Of a stretch of DNA of 64,000 nucleotides, positions 20,001 through 30,500 are shown in pieces. Location: positions 1,488,001-1,552,000 of the forward strand of contig BROI01000002.1 of assembly GCA_027923505.1 (NCBI GenBank). Reading direction: 5' to 3'. The translations under genes were made by a program, and so were the position numbers. The notes under the pieces are model-generated. The model did no database searches, had not been told where the DNA came from, and was given only the letters and a program-made list of their open reading frames with translations. This DNA is from Mayamaea pseudoterrestris. Lineage: Eukaryota > Bacillariophyta > Bacillariophyceae > Sellaphorales > Sellaphoraceae. Each line of letters starts with the position of its first letter. Within the stretch, counting starts at the first letter, position 1.

Positions 20001-20438
20001 GATGCGTTGCTTCGGTTGCTCGTCATGGGCGTAGCTGCTACTCTGGGGGCGTCGTTGCTGCGATGACGATTTTGGAGATTGACTTGCAACGACTCCATTC
20101 ACAGCAGCAACACTACTACCACTCCCTTTACTAGAGTCGCGTCGAAACAATGTCGAAATTTTGCCGGTCAACGTGTTGCCCGTTTTCAGTAGCTTGGGTG
20201 GTGACGTTAAATAGTTGGCAGTGGTAGTGGGCGACAGTGAAACACTCTGCATCATGGTGCCAAGCTCACTTTGCGCTGCTGCCAATGAGTCATCTGCTAC
20301 CAAGTCGTCGAGGGAGGGTGCAGTGTAGTTGATTGTCGGCTGATTCGTAGTGGCGTCGTCGTTAATCGCTGCTGCATTATTCGTCCTTTTTCCGGCGCGA
20401 GACCGTCTGGATGTATCGTTGGATGGAGATAATGACAT
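17049..20438 (-). CDS. PrsW-like intramembrane metalloprotease, large eukaryotic form, 1129 aa
   Basis: The C-terminal half has at least eight hydrophobic helices with the motifs of the PrsW/CPBP-type protease superfamily: the glutamate pair ITEELCKY (about residue 815), FRSIFPIHALAAAMQ (about 978) and LLHGTFDAVL (about 1021), the likely metal-binding Glu and His residues. N-terminal to this are a disordered Ser-rich region, a first transmembrane helix (VAYGLVITIMLMFSTFIVF), an unusual Asp/Asn/Ala low-complexity segment (DDAAAQNDDGADAAINDD type), a second helix and a Cys-rich region (CSHTLCGCYP, CFMAICCGAVCKCWFQC). Bacterial PrsW performs site-1 cleavage of anti-sigma factors; the substrate here is unknown. 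Single exon; divergent from the KH gene across 569 bp. Confidence 0.82.
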   Translation of the reverse strand: MSLSPSNDTSRRSRAGKRTNNAAAINDDATTNQPTINYTAPSLDDLVADDSLAAAQSELGTMMQSVSLSPTTTANYLTSPPKLLKTGNTLTGKISTLFRRDSSKGSGSSVAAVNGVVASQSPKSSSQQRRPQSSSYAHDEQPKQRIFYSNDSDDSFESRVSTRMANKSRGSFNSKNQQASLANSTTFYSDDEHDDNTSPSSSSSKTILRYRGFSTSIQSLFLDEPLVCAACGCFGLFLSNRTEYLLQLRQDKRGTSGKNVGNSTKKLPSRIVAYGLVITIMLMFSTFIVFGFGSSNQASLAEQGYDYYADDKYDASSNSYNNGNDANDDDASSNANDDAAGAVQANDDAAAQNDDGADAAINDDGNVAADDANNNDDAQQQNDDAADNNGDDYYAAAADDDSNRRLVGNNGRRRQQQEHSHMQSCRSNGVFKLRDTQECVWDPVIDFVKDEWYRNGQRPEMSWHRRQEQTYSDDEEAEPRDLGSNIRIALFFSFLLFLGVLGRRRRMRTRFYLVKSRAQEDHLFYASTQIGAARRINFEDTRENQYEGACSHTLCGCYPVDYMSKDDKEKIEQVEVLDTGIGQRKPKRFHEDIVARGFNCFMAICCGAVCKCWFQCLSVCALAQEAREMRLLIPPRYQRIDFITHQPFHEYQKDVINLRLGWMGKSELMRGIMPHWSALSRLSRYILVCFTISVLAIVATLLFNPRAAFAWQDAVVLAATFLQSFLVLFIVHWIFHKSDLSVDAVIKLFAAGFVIAVPSAFFFEGLLVNIVLFGAWGLFELLTASLGDSFTTWVFDHWRLIWIFGELFNAYVVAAITEELCKYYTFRAVEHPDLMFLTGLHLDEHRETAVDGGIVNYPFSSNYIQEINKELSDDASVSSHRSHTSRNNKRKGASRRGKALLDEPEREPFEDEEPEMRSYRQMAMAITTGMISVAVGLACAENFLYVFVLGGALGSTSEDDQHKGDILEAWIVLFFRSIFPIHALAAAMQSINMIRKFVETTEDDGHRIGVGRIILPAVLLHGTFDAVLMGINVYIETSWDKYLEENDGNVGEDAPYNSIVVNAVAWLSITAIMITGLVWYFVQNRRQSSRLSELEESEKKRLQESRDTSKRKAPKTTRSRLLPKGREVV

Positions 20439-20603
20439 GATTCTGTCAGTCTTTCGCTATGCGTACATGCAGGATTTCTAGTTTGTAGCCTTGGTCTACC
20501 AGTATTATTATTAATTTCCTGGCGTCTTTGTCAAGAGATTCGAGCTATATTTTGGCATGCATTGGCCATTATCGTCATGGTGATGTTGCTTGCAGCGCAC
20601 GCT

Positions 20604-20611
20604 GGCGCGCC
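20604..20611. promoter_or_regulatory. GGCGCGCC, E2F-like palindrome in a divergent promoter
   Basis: CTGGCGCGCCAACC lies between two divergent starts (20438 minus, 21008 plus). Similar sites flanked by A or TT occur at 57083 and 63602 in other promoter intervals. The core resembles E2F sites (TTGGCGCGAA type). The same 8-mer also appears inside coding regions, so support is weak. Confidence 0.25.
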
Positions 20612-20663
20612 AACCGTTGAAAGCCTCTAACCGCGAAACGTGCTTCTGTCGTACCACCAACCA

Positions 20664-20671
20664 TGACGTCA
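20664..20671. promoter_or_regulatory. TGACGTCA CRE-like site
   Basis: Perfect cAMP-response-element palindrome in the divergent interval 20439-21007. CRE-like elements bound by bZIP factors control CO2/cAMP-responsive genes in diatoms. A second intergenic copy is at 37732. Two further copies lie in coding DNA. Confidence 0.35.
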
Positions 20672-21007
20672 TGCCACGCACGAGCGCCACTAACTTGGGT
20701 GTCGCAGCTTGACGGCGGCGCGACCATGGGAAGGCACTTGGCCCTTGAGACGCTCACACCTTCCAGCACTTTTACCAAGACTTGCTTGAATCTTCATTGC
20801 TGTTACAAATCAGTAGTAGCAAGAAAATAACGCTTGACAAGCAAATTAAACGTTATTGCTGTTCGCTCCAAGCGAAGATTATTACCAATCAATTCAGCGA
20901 GGCAAGCCCGTGTGCTCCTGGATTTTCACAGTCCGCATCGGAGGGACCATTTATCAATTACTGGGCTTTGCAAAATTAAAATCTATTAAAACGCAATCGA
21001 TTCAGTC

Positions 21008-24000
21008 ATGCCTCCCCGACGCAAGCTACCCGACGGCAAGACGCTCATGACATCGATGACGCTGCCAAAGCCGCACTCCACCAAGCGCAAGGCCAGTACC
21101 ATTGAAGGATTTCACGACAATAACGAGGCGGCGCGCACCATTGACAGCTTTGACAATGCGCAATACACGAGTCACGTGTTTGTGAACGACGAGTTTGCGG
21201 CGAGCCAGACGAATGACGCGAGTAATACTGCAGCAGCAGCTGCTTCTACTTGCGCTCACACCAACACTGACATGTGCAACCACCACAATACAACTACTGC
21301 AACTACTATCAAAAACAACAATACTACAACTACTGCAAATACCAACTCCAACACTAACCGCTGCTTACACTGCCACACTAATGCATCAACCACCACCAAC
21401 ATTCAAGTCCGCTGCGACGAGTGCAGTTCCTACATTTGCGGCGACTGCCACTGGTGCCACGAGTACCAAGCGAACCACGAGATTCGCGTCTGCGATCGCT
21501 GCGACATTTTCGTGTGCCGTCACTGCGACGAAATGGATCAGTGCGAGTACTGCGGCGAAGTCGTGTGTAAGCTGTGCGCGACGCTGCTGCGGTGCAAGTT
21601 TTGTGGCGGTAGCTTGTGTGAGGATTGCGCCACGGCGTGTGGGCGGTATGTGAACATATATTTGTAGATAGTGTGTATATATGATAACATGGTCGTTGGA
21701 TCTCATTTCCTTCATTTCTTTTCATCTCATCCATTCATTAACATTACAGTTGCGGCATTGTCTTGTGCAGCCGCGACGCCAAGTTTGCGGTTGACTGCGA
21801 CACGTGTAAGCTCTCCTACTGCCTCGTGTGCTTGGCCAGTGGCAGCAAGGATCCGTGCGTGCGCTGCGGACATCGGCCGTCGAAGCGCATGGAGCAGCTG
21901 GTGCATTTACGACTCAAGAGTATATATAAGGCGTTCAAGCAAAGTAGTAGTGGATTAAAGGTTGCGGCGGCGGCTGCTGGTAGACGAAAGGATGGATTTT
22001 CAAATGGTAGTAACAACGACAATGACAATTACATTCCCGATGATCCCGAGCTACTCTTTCAAGCGGCAGCATCGGCGGCGGCCAAGAGTAGTGCGGCGGC
22101 CGCACGATTGGGACGAGGCACGCATCGATCGAGTCAAACGTCGTCTCCAAATCAAGAAACGAATGCATCGACTGCACCAGTGCCGGAAACGTACATGGCC
22201 AAGATGGAAAAGGCGGATGCAGCGGCGGCAGAGTTGCTGGCAGAGTTGGAGGAAGAGGAGGCTGCCAAAAAGAAGAAGAGCAAGAAGAAGAAGGATAAAA
22301 AGAAGAAATTACCGGAGCAGCAGCAAGAAGATCTTGAATTAGATGGTAAGGGAGCGAAACCGGCGAAACTGGACGATGCTATTAATGGAACGAAGAATGG
22401 TGCAGACGATTTCAAGCGTGCTGCGCAGTCTTCTTCGCCTGTAAGATTGCCTACATCTCCAAAACGTTCTGGTAATTTCGTAAAGGTCGTTGCCGAAGAA
22501 GTGAAACCTGCTCCGGATCCAATGGAACAACTGCTTTGCGAGTTGGTGACAGAGTCGAATATTGATGGTATAGAGGCATTCTTGGCTTCTTTAAAGGGAG
22601 TTCCAGGAAAAGCAGTGTTGCGAAAGAACACTAAAAAGGCGTTGAAGAAATTGAGGTCCGTTGATGATGAACCTGAAATGGTCGAGCAAGAAACTGACAA
22701 TGACGTTGACACTCGTCCTGGAGCGCGTACACCGGTGGAGCCGACAATCAACCGCCACTCTGATCTTTTAAAGATTGTCTCTCATTCGCATTGCAAGATT
22801 CCGACCTTGCCATCCTCTCAGCGCCGGACGCAGGCAGCGACCGTTGCTCGATCGGAATGCGTCATGCACATGTCACCCAACATTGTTGGTTATGTGATTG
22901 GTAGAGGTGGCCAACGAATCCGTGATTTAATGGAAGAAAGTGGTGCGCGAGTTTGGATTGACCAGGATAGCATGTCGCCGTCAGACCACCGCATTGTCTA
23001 CATTAGCGGCTCACGAAAATGTGTTGATGCAGCGATGAAAATGATGATGGATCTTGCCGGCAAAGCACCTTTGGGAACGCCGGGCTCTAAACAAATGGCG
23101 CCTAGTATTGATGGTGGCACTGCCAAGTCTCCACTAATATCGTCGTCAAAGTCACCAGCGTTTCTAGATGTGGCTGAGTTGTCTGCCTCTGTTGCTGGCC
23201 TTGGCGTGCAACAACGCAGTCATCTAGCGGCAGACACGAAAGCTTCGCCACTTTCCTCTGAAAGAACGTCTCAGGTAATTTCATGCGATCCCAGATTTGT
23301 GCCGTTGTTAATCGGTCGGCGGGGATGGACGATTAAAAACATTCAGGACTCTAGCGGCGCTAAAGTAGACATTGATCAAACTGTCATACCACGAAAAATT
23401 ACTGTGTCGGGCTCTGTTACCCAAGTTTCACTGGCAGTGAAGATGGTGCACGAAGTTTTGGATTATCCGCAATCGCAGCTACAAAGTTTCTCAGGATTTG
23501 AGCCTCTGGAAGACTGCTTGGCCAATCAGCGCAATCATGCAATTCCTCCAGTCGTGAGTGACAGCATGCCAGCGTCTCCTTCGCCTGAGGCCAGCAAGCA
23601 TGTACCGGCACATTCGTCTCCGCCGTCGTCATTAATCATGCCCAACGACGCTGCGTCTGCATCGTCGTCGCTATCATCGACGCCAGAGCCTTCGATGGCA
23701 TCGTTGTCTACGAGAGGACAAATGTATCAGCATTTGCCAGCGGGTCCCATGCTCCCTCTTCCGTGTATGGGTGTGAATCTTACTGCTCAGCACAGCCTGC
23801 TGACATCAGACTTGGGACCTGATGCTTTACAGCAGGCTCGACTTCCTTCCGATCTATTAACGCCGGTAAGACCAAATCATGAAGGTGAAACGCACGACAC
23901 GACCCGACAGGCAATTACCAATCCTATTGGGGCAGTGGGAACGAATGCGTTTAGCTCGCGGCAAATTTCAGGAACTTATGCCTCTACTGTTATCGGAGAG

Positions 24001-24663
24001 CGCAATTTCGGACATGCCATGAACCCCGCAATTAACCATCAAACTCAGACTGCCCGATCGCACACTGCGTTCGAATTGCCATCAGTAACCCAGCGAGGGT
24101 TTGTTGACCCTGTCCCGCCTTTAGCATACAATGGCCTCACTAGAGATGATCCTATACTGCCACCACCAGGTGAAAGTTGGTCTTTGAATCACTCTGCTCC
24201 CCGGTCTCCAAGCCATCCGTTGACTGGTCGAACCTCGTCGGATGGATTTTACCTCGACGCCGCAGTAGACTTTTTACAAAACAGCAGCAGCACGAACGCG
24301 CATCGTGATACCACCTTGCCCGGAATCGCGTTACCTCCGTCAAGGGCTGGTCTCCATGAGCGGACAGCTAGTGCTCCTACCGCATATGCGACTACTGGTG
24401 GCATGGCTGACGAGTCGCTCATTGTCGATAGCTTGTTTGGTCCTTTGGACAATGGCGGTAACGGCGGAGGTTCTGCGCTCTTGGCTGGCCTGCAAGGACT
24501 TTCGTTGAGTAAGGAACCACCAGCAGACGGCGGAATCTGGGGCTCGGCGGCGGTCGCGAGCCACATTGGAGGATTTGAAACTGTTGAAAAAGGCCATGTA
24601 CCCGCTGCCGAGCTGTTTGATATGCATCATCAGCATCCGTCTCAGTCACGCTTTGGCTGGTAA
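21008..24663 (+). CDS. Cys-cluster and double KH-domain RNA-binding protein, 1183 aa
   Basis: Two exons, 21008-21645 and 21750-24663, with a 104-nt intron (GTATGT...ATTACAG) inside the Cys-rich domain (ACGR/CGIVLC). Residues about 118-255 carry some nine CxxC-type pairs (CDECSSYICGDC, CDRCDIFVCRHC, CKFCGGSLCEDC, CVRCG), probably several small zinc sites of B-box or treble-clef type. A Lys-rich stretch follows. KH1 is at about 581-649 with the GxxG loop VIGRGGQRI; KH2 is at about 721-783 with LIGRRGWTI. The rest is Ser/Pro/Gln-rich disordered sequence. KH pairs bind single-stranded RNA, so a cytoplasmic post-transcriptional regulator is likely. Two hairpins lie just after the stop codon (24729-24806). 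Confidence 0.85.
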
Positions 24664-24728
24664 AGGTCGTCCGTGTTGCGATTGGCATATTTTGCGATCA
24701 AGTCTTGAATGTTTGAGTTGTGCGGTCC

Positions 24729-24806
24729 GATAGTTTGCGGCATACTGCTCCGTGTCGCAAACTATCAAAGTAATTACAGTGCCGATACATACTGCTAAGT
24801 GTATCG
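24729..24806 (+). promoter_or_regulatory. Two consecutive stem-loops with shared loop motif in the 3' flank of the KH gene
   Basis: Hairpin 1: GATAGTTTGCG (24729-24739) pairs perfectly with CGCAAACTATC (24756-24766); the loop contains CATACTGCT. Hairpin 2: CGATACA (24783-24789) pairs with TGTATCG (24800-24806); the word CATACTGCT recurs at its apex. They start 66 nt after the stop codon of an RNA-binding protein gene, so they are probably in its 3' UTR. The function (autoregulation, localisation or processing) is inference. Apart from a TACCGGTA at 25170 I see nothing more in 24664-25314. Confidence 0.5.
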
Positions 24807-25169
24807 CGCATTGTTTCCATTAACTGCTATTTATGTTCTTGCAATGTTTTGCTAGGTAATGGCTGACTGACTGGCAAAAATTAGTACATCGTCGCGCCTA
24901 TTCAGTCCTTGATTCAACAGGCGGCATGTGACTGCGAATTTTTCTGCACTGCACTTATATACTAGTACTGTAGCAGCTGTATGTATTTGTAGTTCTGTAG
25001 TCAATTTGCATGGTACAGTAGATGATAATGTCGAATCACCTCCGCACATCCATACATATTTTTACTCCAGCATTGACGGATCAACGACGCGCTTCTTGAA
25101 GCGTGACGAGGATGTACCAGGGAGTCGTGTTTATCAGTCGTGTTAGGTCACACTTCCATAAGTATTGGG

Positions 25170-25177
25170 TACCGGTA
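25170..25177. promoter_or_regulatory. TACCGGTA palindrome, copy 3
   Basis: Perfect copy 138 bp upstream of the start codon at 25315. Confidence 0.45.
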
Positions 25178-25314
25178 GGTCGCGCGAATTCTGCTTGTCG
25201 AGACTGGGAACATGGCGGATCGCCCGTCACACTCTCTTCTTTGGCAGCCGACTGAGAAGAGTGGCGTTGGACGATACTTATATACAAGCATCAGCCTTCC
25301 CTTGCCGGAATACC

Positions 25315-27064
25315 ATGAGTCCTGGGATCAAAGTCTCTCGCAAGCATTATCTTGATCAGACCAAGAGTGAAGACGATGAACATGACGAACGTCCCACCAA
25401 GTTGCCGAGGCATCAAGACATTAGCTCGGACAACGAGACTGAAGCAACCTTGCTTCAAGCATCTCAGTCAATTGATCCACTCGTCAATGGCGACACTGCC
25501 ACCATTATATATTCCTTTTTAGATTGCCGCGAGCTACTGAACATGGCATGCACCTCCAAGCTGCTCATGGAGCGCGTCAGCTACGAGCATGTGCTGCGAT
25601 CAAGTATGATGCACGGCGGTTACGCCAAATCGAGTACGGAGCGCATCGTTTCGCTCGTCCAACAAAACAAGATTCATGTGCCGTCGCCCATGCGCATGCT
25701 ACGAATCGCCAATGGAAGGCGGTGCGAAAATTGTCTACGCGACAAGGTGAATGTGCTTTCAGCCGACTATGGGTAGGTTTTTGTTCCAAGGTTTTGAATG
25801 GCTATCCGCTGACTTCAAGTGTGACTCATGTGTGTTTCACTCTCTCATCTTTTTCAGTGTTTTCTTTGGCCGAAGATGCTGCCTGAACGAAAACAAGTGG
25901 TCACGCACCGTTCCTCACAATAGTCAGTGGAGCGCCATTCTGAGCGAGCCCAAAATGGCAAGGAGCGACACCAACACGAGGACGCAAGTGTTTGACCGAC
26001 CATTTTTCAAGTTTGGTGAGTCGCATGGCCCCGTCTTGACCGCCAAATGCTGGCTACAAGACTGCAAGCAGCAAGAAGGCGCCGTTGTGGAGCTGTTGCA
26101 CCACTACGAAGCGCATGAAGTCAATTGCTTTCGTGCCAAGCAACTCGTTCGCGCCTACGACGAAGCCTTGGGCGACGCAACAAGGCGAACGGCGGAGCGA
26201 GAAACAGCGCAGTCGAAAAGGCAAGAGTTGTCGTGGACCAAGTTTGTCAACAAGAGTCAAGCCGTGGTTCAAAGACTGGAACACGCCCTTGGTCGCATGC
26301 CGGAGCGCGACGTTTTGCTCAAGTGGACGCCTCCGCGACGTGAGGAGGACGGCAAGCGACGGATTCAAGGTCAGTTTGGTTGTCCGTTACTCAACGAGTA
26401 CATGAAGAAACATTTCAAAGCGCCAAGCAAGTTCAAGGGCGCGAAAGTTACTGAGGCGGCCACGAAATGTTTTCAAGTAGTTGCGGCAGCAACGGCCTTG
26501 ATGCAACTTGACTTCTTGTCACAAGCGGATCCTTGCGAATCAATGCTGCTTCAGTATTGCAAGTCTCAAGACCAAGCGGTTTTGCAAAACACGTTCCTCA
26601 ACAAGATGGATGCGGCCACGTTAAAGGCCATACAGCAAGGTCATCTACTCGCTGCAATGGAAATGCTCCTACCTGTCGACGCGATTGCTCACGAGGCGAT
26701 TGCAGATGCCTCAACTGCTACCACAATTAGTACTGATAGTCTTTCGATGCAAAAATCGCTCGCGAAACTGTCATGGAGCGCTTCAATAACATTACCCCCA
26801 ACGCGGGAGTGCTACCAGTCGGCCTTGGAACAATATTCCTTCTTGAGCGACGCAGTCAACGAGGTCATGGCGACGCCCGATATCAAGGTTCACAGTCGAT
26901 TAAACTCTTTCCTCACGCGCAATGCGGCGCGTGGATGCGGTTTCAGCATGTTGCGCGAGCATGCTACGAACCCCGACTGTCTTTCACCTGCCATGGGGAC
27001 CATGTGCCAAATGCCTGACGATGGTACACATCGTAAGCCAAGCAAGCCTTTGCTGCGCGTCTAG
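25315..27064 (+). CDS. F-box-like protein with Cys motif, 554 aa
   Basis: Exons 25315-25772 and 25858-27064 with an 85-nt intron (GTAGGT...TTTCAG) joining SADYG to VFFGRRCCLN. After an acidic N-terminus with a nuclear-signal-like KLPRHQD, residues about 62-100 look like an F-box (IIYSFLDCRELLNMACTSKL). A CxxC...CC group (RRCENCLRDK, GRRCCLNENKW) suggests a small metal site. The remainder is helical without known domain. F-box proteins recruit substrates to SCF ubiquitin ligases; that is inference from a single motif. The stop codon overlaps, tail to tail, a minus-strand frame ending at 27061. Confidence 0.75.
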
Positions 27065-27510
27065 ATAAGATCTGCAGGAAATGTCGGTCGCTTTACCAAT
27101 TTGAAATTGAACATGTCAGACAGAAAGGCATAGCGAGGACGCCACCTTGCTGACGCCCGCCATAACTTGGAGAACTTCTCAAGCCTCGGTGAGCATTCGA
27201 CGGAATCTGGTAAAGCAGCACAAACAACCTGACACCTATTGACTGTGAAGTAAACAACGGCATAAGGTAAAGTCTGCGAGCACCTCAACCTCAAGTCATC
27301 GGGTCGATGCCACCTCATTGGATAAGGTAGTACGTTATTAAAACCTTTAAAACTAGGTAATGACTGCGTAAAGTTTGCGGCATCGCTTACTAAAAATGGA
27401 TTAATAGGCGGACCACTTCTCGCGGGCGTAGCTAATTGCCAAAGGACTCCTAACGTAATTCTCATACGCACGCAGGCCTCATATATCATGCCAAAGCCAG
27501 ATCGTAACAT
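27061..27510 (-). CDS. Hypothetical 149-aa reading frame, doubtful
   Basis: An open minus-strand frame fills the gap between the F-box-like gene and the end of methyltransferase-like gene B. The translation (MRITLGVLWQLATPARS, MRWHRPDDLRLRC) looks moderately protein-like but matches nothing I know. It could be a small gene, an eroded gene fragment, or chance. Its last base pair overlaps the stop codon of the plus-strand neighbour. Confidence 0.3.
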   Translation of the reverse strand: MLRSGFGMIYEACVRMRITLGVLWQLATPARSGPPINPFLVSDAANFTQSLPSFKGFNNVLPYPMRWHRPDDLRLRCSQTLPYAVVYFTVNRCQVVCAALPDSVECSPRLEKFSKLWRASARWRPRYAFLSDMFNFKLVKRPTFPADLI

Positions 27511-27523
27511 TGAATAACAACAG

Positions 27524-30500
27524 CTAATATTTGTTTAATTCCACAGAAGCGAGCATACCACGTGCAATTACAGCGGCGAGCGGTTCAGGGATAACACAAT
27601 GCGCCGCGTCCTTGTCATTCTGAACACTTCCTGGATGATTCACTTCTGTTTGCCGGTTGTAGGGACAGTTAACGTTCTTGCAAGTATAAGCGGAAAGTTT
27701 CTGCGCCAGCTCACCATTATTTGTCCACAGGTGCGTCGGCTTCATTTCGTCACGTCCAAAAGCGCAATAATTGACCTTGACAGTCTCTAAGCCAAGCATG
27801 TACTTTGCGAGTGTCATGAGTGGGCATTTGTCCATGGCAGCGTCAGGATTCTCAATCATCAACTGTACATCTGGATTTCGCTGTTGTGCCATCACCATTA
27901 TCTCCATTAGCTTTGCCAGATCATAATTTGCTCGTCGAGCGTCGTCTGTAATCTCGTAGAGGCCATTTTTCGGGGAGCGATGTTTTCCACAGGCCAAGCA
28001 TGTAAATGTAGTACATGGTGGTGAACCGAATATGGCGTCGGGCACATCACCAAGCTCATTTTCAATATACTGATACGTAAGTGTATGGACATTAATTCTG
28101 TGCGTCGCCTGGGAAAACCGATCATTGTCGACCGAGATGACACGGTCAAATCCAGCCTGGATGAGTTGATCTATTGTGGCCCAACGTAGAGTGAGGCGCT
28201 AATTGTAATGACTGCAACATAATGCGTAGTGTAACTCACCTGCGACCCTTCCTCGCCCACAAAAGAGCTCAACAGCACGGCGAAGACGACCGTTCATATT
28301 CCATTGCATGCGATTGCAGGGCTGACAAAGTCGCAACAACTCGCTACCCTCATATTCCTCATTATCTCCATCGTCGTATGTCACCTGGCATAAGTTCTCA
28401 CGCTCTCCGTTAACGTTGACAAAACTCTCTATATTAGTAACTCTGCCGACGTGGTATTCGTCAAACATTTTCCTCACCCACATACCAAGCTGAGGTACCC
28501 AGTGGTGGTCGCACGGGCCACATAACGACCCGTCACGGATTGCGGCAGCTCGCTTAATCAATTCATCCCGATCGAAAGGTTCACGTGACGTCGAGAACTC
28601 TGCCAAGACCAGCACAACTACGTCAATTGGAAATCGAATATCGTCCCAGAGTACACTCTTACGCATGACGTGAAGATCTTGTAGTACCTTGTCGTCTTTT
28701 AGTGAGAGATAAATGTCATCGTCGTCGAAAATGTAGCGCTTCAGCAAGGTTACCTGATAATCATTCCAGGCTGCTTCACTAAAATCAGCCCATTCCTCGT
28801 CATCCCGCATCACAACTTGGGCAATGCCTAATGGAGGCTCTGCGTTCTCGGTGTCATCGGCGTCAAAGCAACGTAATGTTGGTGGGGCCCGAGAAACCAG
28901 CTCGTCACATCTTGCATTGATATATCGGACCACACAATGTGTTGTATAATAGATTAAGTCAGAGTGATCACCAAAAACTCCTTCTTCATTCATCGTCAGA
29001 AGACGCTGACAAAGTGCTGGGGAGTTAACCCATAAAGTAAATTTCCCGACTACCGCCTTGAGGCAAACCATGTGAAGCGGGAGACCAAAACGTTTCCAAT
29101 CGTCACGCTTATCGCGAATTAAATTATTTATGGCCGCGATCTGACTCTCTAAAGCCAACTGGAGATGAGGACTTTCCGTCTTTGCCCACGCAACAACAGT
29201 GGACAAAGTCTGGTAATCGAATCCAGCAAACGCATAAATAAAGTCAGGCGCAACCCCACAGCATCGCTGCTTTATTTCTTCTACGTCGGAACTAACATGT
29301 TCCACCTTCCAATATCGGCGCTCGAGTTCAAGTCGCAGGTCCAATCTTGCTGGAACTAGAAGCAAAGAATGTAAGTAATATGAAAGCGCATATGAAAGCG
29401 CATACGTACAAACAATTGATCATGGCAACGTACCGTCACCAACCACCAAACAAAGAAAATAAAGCTTATTGACAACAGAAGGGCCTGTGACAGGCAACGG
29501 CGAGAGTTCGGGAAACCACTTGCCGCAGATCTGTTCCGCAATACGCTGAAGACCGAATTCTGGTTGTGCGTTAACAAAAAATTGTAGCGGAACCGTCCAT
29601 TCTTGCCTGTAACGTAAGATCGACGTAAATATTTCCATGGCCCTCTGACATATAATTCTCGGTCCAAGAGGCAACGCGGCAAGGTATGTCAAGTAGTGAT
29701 GAGGTAACGGCGGGCTGCCATCCGATATAACAACAAAAAAACCCGGCAGACGCTCCAAGCATGGGTAAATTGAAGCCAGATCATCCAGCATCTCGCGAGA
29801 AAGGAAATTCCCATGATCCAAGTAAACTTCCAAAGGATCAATTTCGACTGACTGTGAATCAGCCGAGAGCGACGACAAAGACTGCAGAGATTTAACTGCA
29901 ATGCTGTTTACTGAAATTGAAACATCTGATGTGGCAGACTGTTCCATTGCTCGCGGCGCCCGGTAGGGCAGCTTGCTGTCCTTGCCGGATGGTTCACCCG
30001 GCCTTGTGGTTTTCAAAGCTGTGGGACGAGCGGATGATCCAGCCGACACCTGTGGAATTTCCTTGGTCGCCTTAAAGAGACGCGCATTACTGTGCATGAC
30101 CTTTTGTTTTCCGTCGTTGTTCATCTTGCCGGACTGTTCCTTGCGATTTTGGCGCTCACCAGCTGTCTTTGCAGTCGTGTTGTCTGTGCGTGTCTTTAGA
30201 CGGCCGACAAATGCATCGAGCGACACTCGCTGACTCTTTGTGGTCGCTGGCAATCGCTTGCTACTCTGAACCGGGCGTTTTCGCAAACTCGACTGTCGAG
30301 CAGACTCTTGTTTGTCGTCACCTTCGTCATCCGATGATATCTCCACATAGTCTGAATCACTTCCGCAATCTTTTAGTGAGTCAACGTCTTTGTCATTGCC
30401 CAAAAGTTCCTTCTCAAGAAGCGCTGTGCGAGCAGCTTGAGTAGCAACATGATTCACCACGAAACTCGTGGTCGCAGGCTGCGAAGGTACTTTTAATGTG

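Noticed and set aside
18896-20098. 400-codon minus-strand open frame rich in Met/Thr/Arg
   Set aside because: Out-of-frame shadow of the PrsW-like gene, produced by its GAT/GCA-rich repeats.
22152-22751. 199-codon minus-strand frame rich in Ser/Phe
   Set aside because: Antisense of the Lys/Glu-rich part of the KH protein.
30190-30230. PIP-box-like motif in gene B (QRVSLDAFV)
   Set aside because: Spacing of the hydrophobic and aromatic residues does not fit the PCNA-binding consensus.
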